From assembly GCA_019637395.1 (NCBI GenBank), contig JAHBVR010000016.1, positions 62,001 to 126,000 on the forward strand: a DNA stretch of 64,000 bases, written 5' to 3'. Positions 1 to 8,395 of this stretch are shown here, piece by piece; within the stretch, counting starts at the first letter, position 1, and each line of letters starts with the position of its first letter. A model generated the notes under the pieces. The model had not been told where the DNA came from. It saw nothing but the letters and a program-made list of their open reading frames with translations, and ran no database searches. The DNA is from Vulcanimicrobiota bacterium (GTDB lineage Bacteria; Vulcanimicrobiota; Xenobia; Xenobiales; JADMJV01). The translations under genes were made by a program, and so were the position numbers.

Positions 1-2304
1 CGCCTCCAGGTAGCGATTGGCCTCGGTCAAGAACGTCTCTTTCACGCCGCGGTGGAGGGGCGCGTCGAAGATCATCTCCATGAACTTGGAATAGTCGGTC
101 GACTGGAGGAATCCGGTCTTGGACATCTTCTCGTCAAAGTCGAAGCGATCGATGGGCAGATAGATGGTCGGCCCCTTGCGCCCGGCGTAATTTTTGGAAA
201 CCTTCTGCTCGATCACCTGGGCGGCCGCGTCGTCAACCACCTTCTGGGCGGCCTCTTTGAGTTCTTTATTAGTCACGCGGGCGTCGGCGATGATGCGCTC
301 GGCTACCTGGATGAGGTCGCGGTTGTCCACGTCAAAGAGCAGATTGATGAACGGATTCATGCCGTAAGTGGGACAGTCGGCGATAGCCCGCTTGATGGCC
401 CCGGCCTGATCGGGATGCTGCAGCGCCAGCTTGAAGAAATTGTCCAACGACTTTTTGGTATTCTCGGCCAGCTGCTTGTCCAGCCGGTAAGCACCGTAAG
501 TGTCGGCATGATGGGATTCCTTGTTGCCGCCCGGAGCCGAGGGGGCTTCGGAAAGCGTGTCCACCAGATATTTGGCGAATTCTTCGCCGCTGGCCTGGCT
601 GGTCTTGGGATCGTGCAGGAACTCGATGACCGAGTTGGGGCTGGCCCCCTGCATGATCTCCGGTGAAGCGCACAACACGCCCACGTCGCCGGTTTTGGCC
701 AGCGCGTCGATCAACGAAGTATTGCCCATCAGGCACGAGCAGAGCATCAGATTTTCGATGAAGGGGCGTTTGCCGGTCTCTTTCTCGACGCGGTCCAGCG
801 CTTTGGGGATGGCGCCGGCGAAGTCGTCCACCGACATGGCATGGTTGGCGGCCGCGTTGTTGTGCTTGCCATCGGGCAGCAGACCCTTTTCGGCACCGCC
901 GTGGCCGCCCACGAAAAGGCGCACCTTGGCGTCGCTTTGATTGGCCATGAGCGTTTCGAAGAGAAAATTCTCGAAGGTCTTGGGATCGCTCATGACTGTT
1001 TCCGGGTCGAGCTTTTTCAAGTTCTCCAGGCTACCGCTCTGGATGCGATCGACGCGTAAATTCCGCTTATCGGGAAGATCGCTGTGCATGGCCACGATAT
1101 CGACTTCCTTGGAGGAGCCGACCTCGGTCATGCGCCGCACCAGGTCATCATAAATCCCCTTGTTGATCGGGTCGAAGGGCGACACGTGGTAGACCATAAA
1201 AAGGTTATCGGAAGGCGTTCCCGACCCGTCAAACTTGGGAGCGGCCTGCCCTTTCAGGCTGCCGTTGGCGCTCAGCTCGGCCATTTGAGCGACCTCGGTC
1301 AGACGCTGGGGAGTGCCGTCCCTGGTCAGCACCACCACCTCCTGGCCGGCCAGCAAATTCAGGTAGGCACTCCGGTCAGAAGCCGTCATCAACATGCCCT
1401 TCAACTCGCCGGTATCGCTGCGAGCCATGATGACCGCCTCTTTTTTCTTGAGATCCTCAAAGGCTTTGAGGAAATTCTTCTGGTCTTCGTCCGGCTTGGA
1501 AACGTAGCCGACAAATTTTTCCAACTGAGCCTTGTCCACCCCGGGAGGCAGAGGGATCTTGCGGTCGTCATCGGGTAAAGTGATGAGCACCCGCTTGCCT
1601 TTCTCGAGGGCGTCCACCAGGCCCGCGCGAACTTCCACTTCGTCCCCCTTGCCTTTGAGCATGGCCAGCAGCTTGCCCTTGATGGAGGTCTCGGTCTTTT
1701 CCGGCTCCACCTCGAAAGTGCATTTGAGCGCTTCGGCCGCGTCCAACAACTTACCCAGCTCGGCCCGGGCGGGCGTGGGGGCGGGAACCTCGGCCGGCAA
1801 TTCTTTCCAGCGGTCAACCTGTCCGTCCACAGCCAGGCGCACCACTTCGCCGCCGCGAGACAGCACGACGGCGGCCCCGGCCGCGTCCGTCTTCAAATAC
1901 TGCTTGGCGCGCTTCAGGAAAAACCGGTCGCCCTGGTCCTGGCGGGCCTGCACTCCGGCGTAATTCTGCTGCACGTCGGCGCTGGCCTGACCACCGCCCA
2001 CCAGGGCCACGTACTCGGCCAATTCCTTGGGGTCGCGCAGCGACAGAACCAGTTCTTCTTCGCCCTGGAAACGAATCAAGCTTTCATATTTGCTCTTGAG
2101 CGAGCCGGTCATACGCGCGGCCGCGTCCCGGCCCGGGTCCCTTCCCAGTTCCTTGAGCTTGGCGAAAAGCTGCTTGGGGGTCTCATTGCCTTGCAACTGC
2201 ACTTTGTCGGCCGGCGCGGCCGGGGGCGGATCCGCTTTCGGGGCGGGGGGACGGTGGAGAGGGCCGGTAACTTGCGGCAAGCGGTTGAGGGGAGAGGTTT
2301 CCAT
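1..2304 (-). CDS. Clostripain-like (C11) cysteine peptidase, C-terminus cut by window edge
   Basis: The frame is open for 768 codons and leaves the window at its left edge, so the C-terminus is missing. The centre resembles clostripain-type (family C11, caspase-fold) peptidases. VGGHGG carries His468, and 56 residues later LMLCSCLMG carries Cys524. These align with the catalytic His and Cys of the family, whose usual second motif is DACLMG; the Asp is replaced by Cys here. About 400 residues precede the peptidase core and match nothing I recognise. The first 35 residues are Pro-rich (RPPAPKADPPPAAP) and there is no signal peptide. The ATG was chosen because AAGAGG lies just upstream. It is divergent from the GGDEF/EAL gene across about 57 bp. 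The fold assignment is fairly firm; the substrate and location are unknown. Confidence 0.72.
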   Translation of the reverse strand, partial: METSPLNRLPQVTGPLHRPPAPKADPPPAAPADKVQLQGNETPKQLFAKLKELGRDPGRDAAARMTGSLKSKYESLIRFQGEEELVLSLRDPKELAEYVALVGGGQASADVQQNYAGVQARQDQGDRFFLKRAKQYLKTDAAGAAVVLSRGGEVVRLAVDGQVDRWKELPAEVPAPTPARAELGKLLDAAEALKCTFEVEPEKTETSIKGKLLAMLKGKGDEVEVRAGLVDALEKGKRVLITLPDDDRKIPLPPGVDKAQLEKFVGYVSKPDEDQKNFLKAFEDLKKKEAVIMARSDTGELKGMLMTASDRSAYLNLLAGQEVVVLTRDGTPQRLTEVAQMAELSANGSLKGQAAPKFDGSGTPSDNLFMVYHVSPFDPINKGIYDDLVRRMTEVGSSKEVDIVAMHSDLPDKRNLRVDRIQSGSLENLKKLDPETVMSDPKTFENFLFETLMANQSDAKVRLFVGGHGGAEKGLLPDGKHNNAAANHAMSVDDFAGAIPKALDRVEKETGKRPFIENLMLCSCLMGNTSLIDALAKTGDVGVLCASPEIMQGASPNSVIEFLHDPKTSQASGEEFAKYLVDTLSEAPSAPGGNKESHHADTYGAYRLDKQLAENTKKSLDNFFKLALQHPDQAGAIKRAIADCPTYGMNPFINLLFDVDNRDLIQVAERIIADARVTNKELKEAAQKVVDDAAAQVIEQKVSKNYAGRKGPTIYLPIDRFDFDEKMSKTGFLQSTDYSKFMEMIFDAPLHRGVKETFLTEANRYLEA

Positions 2305-2361
2305 AGCCTCTTATTAGCCATTGACGGGGGAAAACCTACGCCTTGGAGAATCGCCCCCAGC

Positions 2362-4113
2362 GTGACCCTACCCACGGATATTCAGAATGCTTTAGAAGCC
2401 CTGCAACGCAAGGTGGCGGGCCAACTTCAAAGTCGCGACGAGGAATTGGCCACCCTCCACGAGGAGCGCGACAAGATTTATCAGCAGGCGCTCGACCTCA
2501 GCCGCCAGCTTGAGGACCTGCTGCGCGCTCGGGACGTGATGGAATCCGAACTGATCAGTGCCCGCCTGGAGGCCAAACAGGCCCAGGAGAAGCTGGCGCT
2601 GATCACCGATGAACCGGCATATATCGCCAGTTTACGCCAGTCCCTGGAAAGGGAAGTGGAGCTCTCCACCCGTCTGACCTCGGAGAACGTAGACCTGAAG
2701 CTGGCGCTGGAAATTGCCAGGGCCTCCAATATCGTGGTTCCCGCACCCGAACCGGAGCCGGAGAAACGCCCGGCCGAAGTCGATGATGGGCGGGCCGTCA
2801 TCGATCCCTACGTGCTGGCTTATCATGACCAAGTTACCGACCTGCCCAACTTTCGCTCGGGGCTGAACAAGTTGCAGTATGAGCTGGAAAAGGCCGAGCG
2901 GGGTGAAAGTACGGTAGCCGTCGTGGTGATGGACATCGAGGGCCTACGCGATCTGAATGTCTATCTGGGGCATGCGGTCACCGATGAGGTGTTGCAGCGC
3001 TTCGCGCGCCTGACCCGGCCCCTGCTGGGGCCCGAGGACAAGTTGTTCCGCGGCCGGGACGATGAATTCTGGTTGGTGCTGCCCACCGAAGCGCGCGGGC
3101 CCCTGGGCATGAAAAAGAGCGCCGAGCACGCTTCCGAGTTGCTCAAGCGGCTCTACGCGGAACTACAAATTCCCATCGAACTGGAAGACTACCGGGTGAC
3201 TCTAAGTCTGGCCAGCGGTCTGGCCTGCAGCCAGGGGCGAGAAACGGCTCAGGAAGTGCTCGAGAAAGCTTTGCTGGCGGTCAAGAACGCCAAACGCCTG
3301 GGGCGCGGTCGCGCCAGCGCCTATTTGCTGGAACTGGAAAAACCGATTCGCGCCAAAATGGAGCTGATTCCTCAGTTACGTCAGGCGCTCAATCGCGGCC
3401 AGTTCGAGCTGCGCTTCCAGCCTATCTATGACTTGACGGCGCGCACGGTGAAGGCGGTGGAAAGCCTGTTACGTTGGGAGCACCCCCTCAACGGGCTGAT
3501 CGAACCCTCGGTCTTTCTAGAGGCCGCCTGCGATTCCGGCCTAATCGTGCTGATCGGAGAATGGGTAGCCTACAATGTCTGCCACCTGTGCAAGTCCTAC
3601 AAAAATCTGCACTGGGCTCTCAATGTCTCGGCTCAAGAGCTGATCCAGGCCGATTTCCTCGATCGGCTCCAGAAGGCGGTCGAATCCGCCCAGCTCACCC
3701 GCAGCGACGGTCTGATTCTCGAAGTTAGCGAAAGCCATCTGCTCCACGACAGCGAACAACTGGCGGCCGCCCTCAAAGGCATCGGGCGTTGTAAAGCCGC
3801 GCTGGCGATCGACGATTTCTCCTTCGACCACCTGTCCATGAAACGTCTGCAGACGCTGGGCGCCGGTTATGTCAAACTGGGCGGCCACATCACCCAGAAC
3901 GTCGACGAACCGGTCTTTCGCAGCCTGATCCGCGGCGCCGTGCTGGCCGCCAACCAGATGAAAATCAAAGTGGTGGCCGAGGGCATTGAAAACCAGAACC
4001 AGTTGGACGCTCTCATCGAACTGGGAGTCCACTGGGGCCAGGGTTACCACCTGTGCGCCCCGGTCACCCTGGAGGAACTGGATGAGAAGCTCAAGGGCAA
4101 GGCCTGGATTTAA
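2362..4113 (+). CDS. GGDEF/EAL protein, probable cyclic-di-GMP phosphodiesterase
   Basis: 583 residues from GTG 2362, preceded by GGAGAA. The order is an N-terminal coiled coil (about residues 8-110), a GGDEF domain (about 155-310) and an EAL domain (about 325-575). The diguanylate cyclase signature is degenerate: RDDEF at residues 232-236 replaces GGDEF, so cyclase activity is unlikely. The EAL side keeps most metal and substrate residues: ESLLRW with Glu367, NVSAQEL, an LEVSES Glu, IDDFSF with the Asp pair, YVKLGG Lys, and VVAEGIE Glu. Breakdown of cyclic di-GMP is therefore the likely activity, with the GGDEF part as a GTP sensor. No membrane segment is seen, so it should be cytosolic. A longer open frame begins at 2191 but overlaps the divergent gene's start. 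Confidence 0.85.
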   Translation: MTLPTDIQNALEALQRKVAGQLQSRDEELATLHEERDKIYQQALDLSRQLEDLLRARDVMESELISARLEAKQAQEKLALITDEPAYIASLRQSLEREVELSTRLTSENVDLKLALEIARASNIVVPAPEPEPEKRPAEVDDGRAVIDPYVLAYHDQVTDLPNFRSGLNKLQYELEKAERGESTVAVVVMDIEGLRDLNVYLGHAVTDEVLQRFARLTRPLLGPEDKLFRGRDDEFWLVLPTEARGPLGMKKSAEHASELLKRLYAELQIPIELEDYRVTLSLASGLACSQGRETAQEVLEKALLAVKNAKRLGRGRASAYLLELEKPIRAKMELIPQLRQALNRGQFELRFQPIYDLTARTVKAVESLLRWEHPLNGLIEPSVFLEAACDSGLIVLIGEWVAYNVCHLCKSYKNLHWALNVSAQELIQADFLDRLQKAVESAQLTRSDGLILEVSESHLLHDSEQLAAALKGIGRCKAALAIDDFSFDHLSMKRLQTLGAGYVKLGGHITQNVDEPVFRSLIRGAVLAANQMKIKVVAEGIENQNQLDALIELGVHWGQGYHLCAPVTLEELDEKLKGKAWI

Positions 4114-4472
4114 GGGCTACTCGTCTTGAGTCCCAATTGGCTCGCAGCGTGAAGCATTTTCTTGTCGTTCGTTCCCAATTCGGCTCCCAGATACCGAGCC
4201 GCGGCCAGAACGAGCATATCACCCACCTTAAGTGAGTTCGCTTCAGCATAAAGTCTCCTCGTGAAGCCGACGAAGTCCGGGAAATCGTCCGGGAGCCAAT
4301 ACCGTCGATTCGGGAGCCAGTAGCTCTGCAAAAGTTTAGATTTGGGGATATGACCGAGACTGGCACCCCAGGGAATGACAATTTGACTTCGATTGGCGAA
4401 AAACCAAGAACCACAGGCCTGATGTCTCTTCAGGACTTCGGACATGATGTTCGTGTCGCAAACTATCGCCAA
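4110..4472 (-). CDS. PIN-domain ribonuclease toxin (VapC-like)
   Basis: About 120 residues from TTG 4472; a TTG at 4502 is an alternative. The PIN fold is visible: VCDTNIMSEVL supplies the first Asp and a Glu, and VGDMLVLAAARYLG followed by TNDKKM supplies the late acidic residues. PIN toxins of VapBC modules are metal-dependent RNases that cut tRNA or rRNA when the antitoxin decays. The start overlaps the preceding gene's stop by about 10 bp, typical of toxin-antitoxin coupling, with GGAACGGGA as a likely ribosome site. By eye, GC is lower than in neighbouring genes, which fits horizontal gain. The stop abuts the convergent GGDEF/EAL gene. Confidence 0.65.
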   Translation of the reverse strand: MAIVCDTNIMSEVLKRHQACGSWFFANRSQIVIPWGASLGHIPKSKLLQSYWLPNRRYWLPDDFPDFVGFTRRLYAEANSLKVGDMLVLAAARYLGAELGTNDKKMLHAASQLGLKTSSP

Positions 4473-4948
4473 TTTTCCCGTTCCTTTCGGAACTGGTTCC
4501 AATCTGTTCCCCGACCTTGTTCTTCGAGGCGGCTTAACTCAGCGGCCAAGAATTCGTCTTCCACAGGAACCCCAATCGGCAACTCGGATGACGATACAGC
4601 AGCGGGCAATATACGTTCGACCAGGGCCAGCAAACGAGTATGCTCAGCTTGCAAATGCCGGTTCTGTTCACGAAGTTCAGCCATTTGCTCGCTCCAAAGC
4701 GGCGAGCTGCAGTCGGAATCTCGCGATTGAGTTCGCCGACCCGCCTGCTCCCATGCGCTTTGATAGCCAGAAATAGCCTTTCTAGCGGATAGGAAGAGTG
4801 TATACCGAACAGGCAACTGCATTCTTTCTTCGCCAACTTCTTCCAGCCAGACCAATACTGGAGCAGACGCTTGTATTTCAAGGATCCACCTGGGATCAAC
4901 CACTTCCAAGTCAGTAAATCCTAAATGGAGTGGCCCGAAACTCGCCAC
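4463..4948 (-). CDS. Coiled-coil protein upstream of the PIN toxin, candidate antitoxin
   Basis: Up to 161 residues from GTG 4948, but that start has a badly spaced ribosome site. ATG 4822, giving 119 residues, is a reasonable alternative. Residues 85-120 form a strong heptad-like helix (EQMAELREQNRHLQ and on), followed by an acidic tail ending in RKERENWR. The overlap with the toxin start argues that the two are co-translated and that the C-terminal half neutralises the toxin. I see no ribbon-helix-helix or AbrB DNA-binding domain, so it does not look like a standard VapB. The N-terminal half may instead continue from broken upstream frames (see 4921-5249). Confidence 0.4.
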   Translation of the reverse strand: MASFGPLHLGFTDLEVVDPRWILEIQASAPVLVWLEEVGEERMQLPVRYTLFLSARKAISGYQSAWEQAGRRTQSRDSDCSSPLWSEQMAELREQNRHLQAEHTRLLALVERILPAAVSSSELPIGVPVEDEFLAAELSRLEEQGRGTDWNQFRKERENWR

Positions 4949-5249
4949 CTCCTGGTCTCTTCGACCAAATTCTTGACTCCAAACACCACACCGGTAAACT
5001 CAGAGTCTGGATCGAGTCTCTGGACTGGCTCCTCCTGAGTATGAACAAAAAGGCAAGTTATGGTGGTGGAAAGGCGCGTAACGAGATTAGATTGCCAGCT
5101 TCCACCCAGACTTCCTCGCTGGAGTAGACATAACCGCGGTGGTTTACGTGAGTATAAGCGGCTAACCGGGGCTGGTGAGTGGCCGCCGCTCTCATCAACG
5201 TCCAAATTCCATCTAGATCTGGCTCGCGAATTTCTTGACCGCTCAACAA
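4921..5249 (-). pseudogene. Possible frameshifted gene fragment, unknown product
   Basis: A well-placed AAGGAG precedes TTG 5249. That start opens a frame of about 63 residues ending at 5058. The neighbouring frame then stays open to 4921, and a third frame continues into the gene at 4463-4948. Read in series, the three give protein-like sequence (HVNHRGYVYSSEEVWVEAG, then LDPDSEFTGVVFGVKNLVEE, then GPLHLGFTDLEVVDPRW). One ancestral gene broken by two shifts in the same direction is the simplest reading. I do not recognise the family. By eye, GC is lower than the window average. It could equally be short independent genes or a base-calling problem. Confidence 0.3.
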
Positions 5250-5262
5250 AGTCTCCTTCAGA

Positions 5263-5748
5263 CTACTTTTTGCGGTTGGCTTCCACAATCCCCTTCAGGT
5301 CCTCGCGCACGCTGCGGCCCTCTTTACCGTGCTTGATGTCGAAAATCTGGTATTTGCCGGCCTGGCGGCTCAGGTAGATGTTCCCCCTGGTGGTGGTCTG
5401 CCCGGGATCGCGGCCGTGGGAGGGCTGGCCCAGCCAGACGGTGATGGGCACCACGGCCGTGACACCCGAATAGCTGGCTTTACCGACCTGGAAGTCGATC
5501 CACTCGTCCTGGCTGTTGATCAGAAAATCATAGTCCAGGAAATCTCCTCCATCGGGCGGGGTCTTGAGCGACTGTAAAAACAGGTTGTAGAAGTTAGGAG
5601 TAAAGCAGTCGCGGCAGGCGTTGACCGTTTTCTTCAGGCTGTTGAACTTCTTGTGAGCGGTGTAAAGGCGCCTGACCACTTGTTCGGGCTGGGCCAGCGC
5701 CGGCAGGGCCGCAGCCACCAGGAGAAAGAGCCAGAGAATCTTGCGCAC
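5263..5748 (-). CDS. Small secreted protein, DUF3828-like
   Basis: 161 residues from GTG 5748. This start places a clean signal peptide (VRKILWLFLLVAAALPALAQ) at the N-terminus; the longer open frame from 5832 overlaps the divergent kinase. After cleavage the protein is soluble and predicted to sit outside the membrane. The pattern FTPNFYNLF, DYDFLINSQDEW, a central beta-rich part with VTAVVPITVWLG, and a final YQIFDIKH-type strand resembles the DUF3828 group, whose role is unknown. It is divergent from the PfkB gene, and the two starts are about 37 bp apart. Confidence 0.6.
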   Translation of the reverse strand: MRKILWLFLLVAAALPALAQPEQVVRRLYTAHKKFNSLKKTVNACRDCFTPNFYNLFLQSLKTPPDGGDFLDYDFLINSQDEWIDFQVGKASYSGVTAVVPITVWLGQPSHGRDPGQTTTRGNIYLSRQAGKYQIFDIKHGKEGRSVREDLKGIVEANRKK

Positions 5749-5785
5749 GGCCGGGAGTTCCCTTGCGCCCCTAGAAAGCCCTGCG

Positions 5786-6631
5786 ATGGCCATCGACCTG
5801 ATTTCGCTGGGAGAGACCTTTGAAGACATCATCTTTCACGACCTCAAGTCGTGGCCGGTCCTGGGCCAGGAACAGCGTTGCCAGCGGCTGCTGCGTACCT
5901 GGGGCGGCGGGGCTCTGCTGACGGCCGTGGCCGCGTCCCGCCAGGGTCGGGCCGTCCAGGTGGTCAGCGGCCTGGCTCCGGCCGCCCAGCGCTTTCTCAA
6001 GGGGGAGAACATCAAAGTGCGCAATCTGCGCCGGACCGGCGAAGCGCACGCCCTGACGGTGGCCCTCTCCACCCTGGAAGACCGGGCTTTCGTCACCTAC
6101 CCCGGCGTCAATGAAGTGCTGGAAAAGCGCTTTCTGAGTGCGCTGGCCACTCTGCGCGGCCGCCATCTGCATCTGGCCCTGGAACCGCGCGACTGCCGGG
6201 CCTGGAGCCTGGCCTTGAGCCGGCTGCGCGAGCGCAAGCTCACCGTTTCCTGGGACTTCGGCTGGAATGAAGAGCTGGTGCAGCGACCCGGCTTCGGTCA
6301 ACTGATCGAGCAAATCGACTTTCTCTTTCTGAACGAAAGCGAAGCCTCGCTCTATGGGCCCGGCCTGGACTGGTCATGGCGGCCCGGCACCACCATCATC
6401 AAGCTGGGGAAGCAAGGCTGTCTGGCCTGGAGTGGCGGGCGCAAACAGGAGGTGCGTGGACTGAGCGTCAGAGCGATCGATTCAACGGGCGCGGGAGACG
6501 CCTTCAACGGCGGCTTCCTGGCCGGAATGCTGAGCGGCCAGGATCTGCCGGGCTCCCTGCAACTGGGAAATCGCATCGGAGCCGCCAGCACCCTGTGCGC
6601 AGGCGGCCTGGAAGGACTACCGCGAGCATGA
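5786..6631 (+). CDS. PfkB-family sugar kinase
   Basis: 281 residues from ATG 5786 (MAIDLISLGET). The ribokinase fold is indicated by the early Gly-rich WGGGALLTAVAAS segment and by the C-terminal signature DSTGAGDAFNGGFLAG, whose Asp is the catalytic base and whose GAGD forms the anion hole. The family phosphorylates sugars or nucleosides; the substrate cannot be read from the sequence. The stop overlaps the next gene's ATG (ATGA), so kinase and GH4 enzyme are translationally coupled. That suggests uptake and phosphorylation of a sugar or glycoside followed by cleavage. An in-frame ATG at 5741 would overlap the divergent gene. Confidence 0.8.
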   Translation: MAIDLISLGETFEDIIFHDLKSWPVLGQEQRCQRLLRTWGGGALLTAVAASRQGRAVQVVSGLAPAAQRFLKGENIKVRNLRRTGEAHALTVALSTLEDRAFVTYPGVNEVLEKRFLSALATLRGRHLHLALEPRDCRAWSLALSRLRERKLTVSWDFGWNEELVQRPGFGQLIEQIDFLFLNESEASLYGPGLDWSWRPGTTIIKLGKQGCLAWSGGRKQEVRGLSVRAIDSTGAGDAFNGGFLAGMLSGQDLPGSLQLGNRIGAASTLCAGGLEGLPRA

Positions 6632-7911
6632 AAATCTCGATTCTGGGGGCGGGGGCGATGCGCACTCCGCTGCTACTGCACGGATTGCTGCGCTCGGACC
6701 TGCCCATCTCCCGGGTGGATCTCTATGACCTGGATTCGGAGCGTTTGGGCAAGCTGCTGCCGGTGATGCGGGCGGTAGCCGGAGCGACCCAACTGGTGTG
6801 CGCCGACGACTCGCGTTCGGCCATTGCCGGGTGTGACTTCGTGCTGGCCTCCATCCGGGTGGGGGGCATGGCGGCCCGGGCCCATGATGAAGCGGTGGCC
6901 CTCCGGCATGGCATTCTGGGCCAGGAAACGGTGGGACCGGCCGGTTTCGCCAAGGGCCTGCGCACCGTGCCGCCGCTGCTGGACTACGCGCGCCAGGTCG
7001 AGGAGGTCGCTCCCGACGCCTACCTGGTCAACTTCAGCAACCCGGTGGGCATCGTCACCCAGGCCGTGGCCATGGAGACCAGAGCGCGCATCATCGGTAT
7101 TTGCGACACTCCCACCGAACTCTTCGAGGAAGTGGCCCGCGCCCTGGGCGTGCCCTCGCGCGAGTGTTTCTTTGACTTCGTAGGACTGAATCATCTGGGC
7201 TGGTTGCGCCAGGTTTATTATCGGGGGCACGGGCGCATCCATGAACTCTTAGACCAGCCTGAGAAAATCTACCGGGCGCCCTTCTTCAGCGCCGAGTTTC
7301 TTCACGATCTGGGAATGCTGCCCAGCGAGTATTGTTACTTTTACTACCATCCCGAGCGGGCCTACGCCGAGACCGTCAAGGCGGGCCGTAGCCGGGGCGC
7401 CCAATTGGCTCAGCTCAATGAAGATTTTTTTGCCCGGCTGGCGCGTAGCGGCGATCCCCTGGCCCTGTATGAAAACTACCTGAACACTCGCAACTCCACC
7501 TACATGGCCAGCGAAACGGGCAGCACCCCCCAGTGCAACGCCGCCAGCCCGGCTCTGGGGGCGGAACTGACCGGCTATGACAAAATCGCTCTGTCGGTGC
7601 TGCGCAATATCCATTTTAACCTGGGGCAATTGATTCCCTTGAACGTGCCCAACCGCGGCAACCTGCCCGAACTGCAGCCCGAGGACGTGGTGGAAGTGCC
7701 CTGCGTGGTCGATAGCAACGGCACTCATCCGGTGCATGTCGGGGCCTTGCCGGATAAGGTCCGCGAGCTGGTGGTCAGGATGAAAGACTACGAGCGGCGC
7801 ACGGTGCAGGCTGCTCTGGGACGCTCGGATCCTCGAGAGGCATTGGCCCGCAACCCGCTGGTCGCCGACCTGGAGCAGGCCACCAGCCTGGTCGGGCAAC
7901 TTCTCGTCTAA
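6628..7911 (+). CDS. Glycoside hydrolase family 4, 6-phospho-glycosidase type
   Basis: 427 residues, the usual length for GH4. The N-terminus is an NAD-binding Rossmann strand (KISILGAGAMRTP). Family landmarks follow: VNFSNPVGIVTQA, GICDTPTEL (metal-ligand Cys) and GLNHLGW (metal-ligand His). GH4 enzymes cleave glycosides by an NAD- and Mn-dependent redox-elimination route; members with these motifs are mostly 6-phospho-beta-glucosidases. Coupling to the PfkB kinase through ATGA fits a phosphorylated glycoside substrate. No signal peptide, so cytosolic. The exact sugar is inference. Confidence 0.88.
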   Translation: MKISILGAGAMRTPLLLHGLLRSDLPISRVDLYDLDSERLGKLLPVMRAVAGATQLVCADDSRSAIAGCDFVLASIRVGGMAARAHDEAVALRHGILGQETVGPAGFAKGLRTVPPLLDYARQVEEVAPDAYLVNFSNPVGIVTQAVAMETRARIIGICDTPTELFEEVARALGVPSRECFFDFVGLNHLGWLRQVYYRGHGRIHELLDQPEKIYRAPFFSAEFLHDLGMLPSEYCYFYYHPERAYAETVKAGRSRGAQLAQLNEDFFARLARSGDPLALYENYLNTRNSTYMASETGSTPQCNAASPALGAELTGYDKIALSVLRNIHFNLGQLIPLNVPNRGNLPELQPEDVVEVPCVVDSNGTHPVHVGALPDKVRELVVRMKDYERRTVQAALGRSDPREALARNPLVADLEQATSLVGQLLV

Positions 7912-7953
7912 TCGGAAGCGGGAGACCCGGGTGGGACGCGGAATCATCGAGCC

Positions 7954-8346
7954 ATGCATCCAGGATTGATCGCCGCCGGCCTCGCCAACATCCTCGGGGT
8001 GTTGATCTTCTCGCGAGGCTTTTCCAACAGCCTGCTCAACCACCTCTTCCCCGCTCTCTTCGGCAACTGGGGATTGGTCTGCATCATGCTTTGGGGCCTG
8101 GCCTATCTGTCGGTGGCTCGCTGCTATCGTCACGTTCCCGCCCTCCTGGGCGTCTTTGCCCTGGAGAAGGCGGTCTATGTGGTCTCCTGGCTGGCCTGGC
8201 TGGTGCATTGTGGCGCCCGCCTGCCCCAGATCTGGCAACAAGATGTGCTTACCGCGCTGTTCTACTGCCTCTACGGGTTGCTTGATCTGATTTTCGGCGT
8301 CTTTTTCCTCAACCTCATGCTCAAAGTGCTCCGCTCTGAGCGATAA
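7954..8346 (+). CDS. Small four-helix membrane protein
   Basis: 130 residues with four hydrophobic segments at about 4-22, 38-55, 63-82 and 98-122 and short charged ends (KVLRSER). This is typical of a small polytopic inner-membrane protein. No family is recognised. It lies 42 bp after the GH4 gene, and its 3' end may overlap the true start of the APC permease, so it probably belongs to the same transcript. A role in transport or membrane insertion is only a guess from position. Confidence 0.6.
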   Translation: MHPGLIAAGLANILGVLIFSRGFSNSLLNHLFPALFGNWGLVCIMLWGLAYLSVARCYRHVPALLGVFALEKAVYVVSWLAWLVHCGARLPQIWQQDVLTALFYCLYGLLDLIFGVFFLNLMLKVLRSER

Positions 8347-8395
8347 ACCCCACCTGGAGCGCGGCCTGGGCCTGCTGGGGGCCACCGCCACCAAT

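Noticed and set aside
2191-2361. N-terminal extension of the GGDEF/EAL gene from ATG 2191
   Set aside because: It would overlap the start of the divergent peptidase gene by over 100 bp and has Arg/Gly-rich shadow composition.
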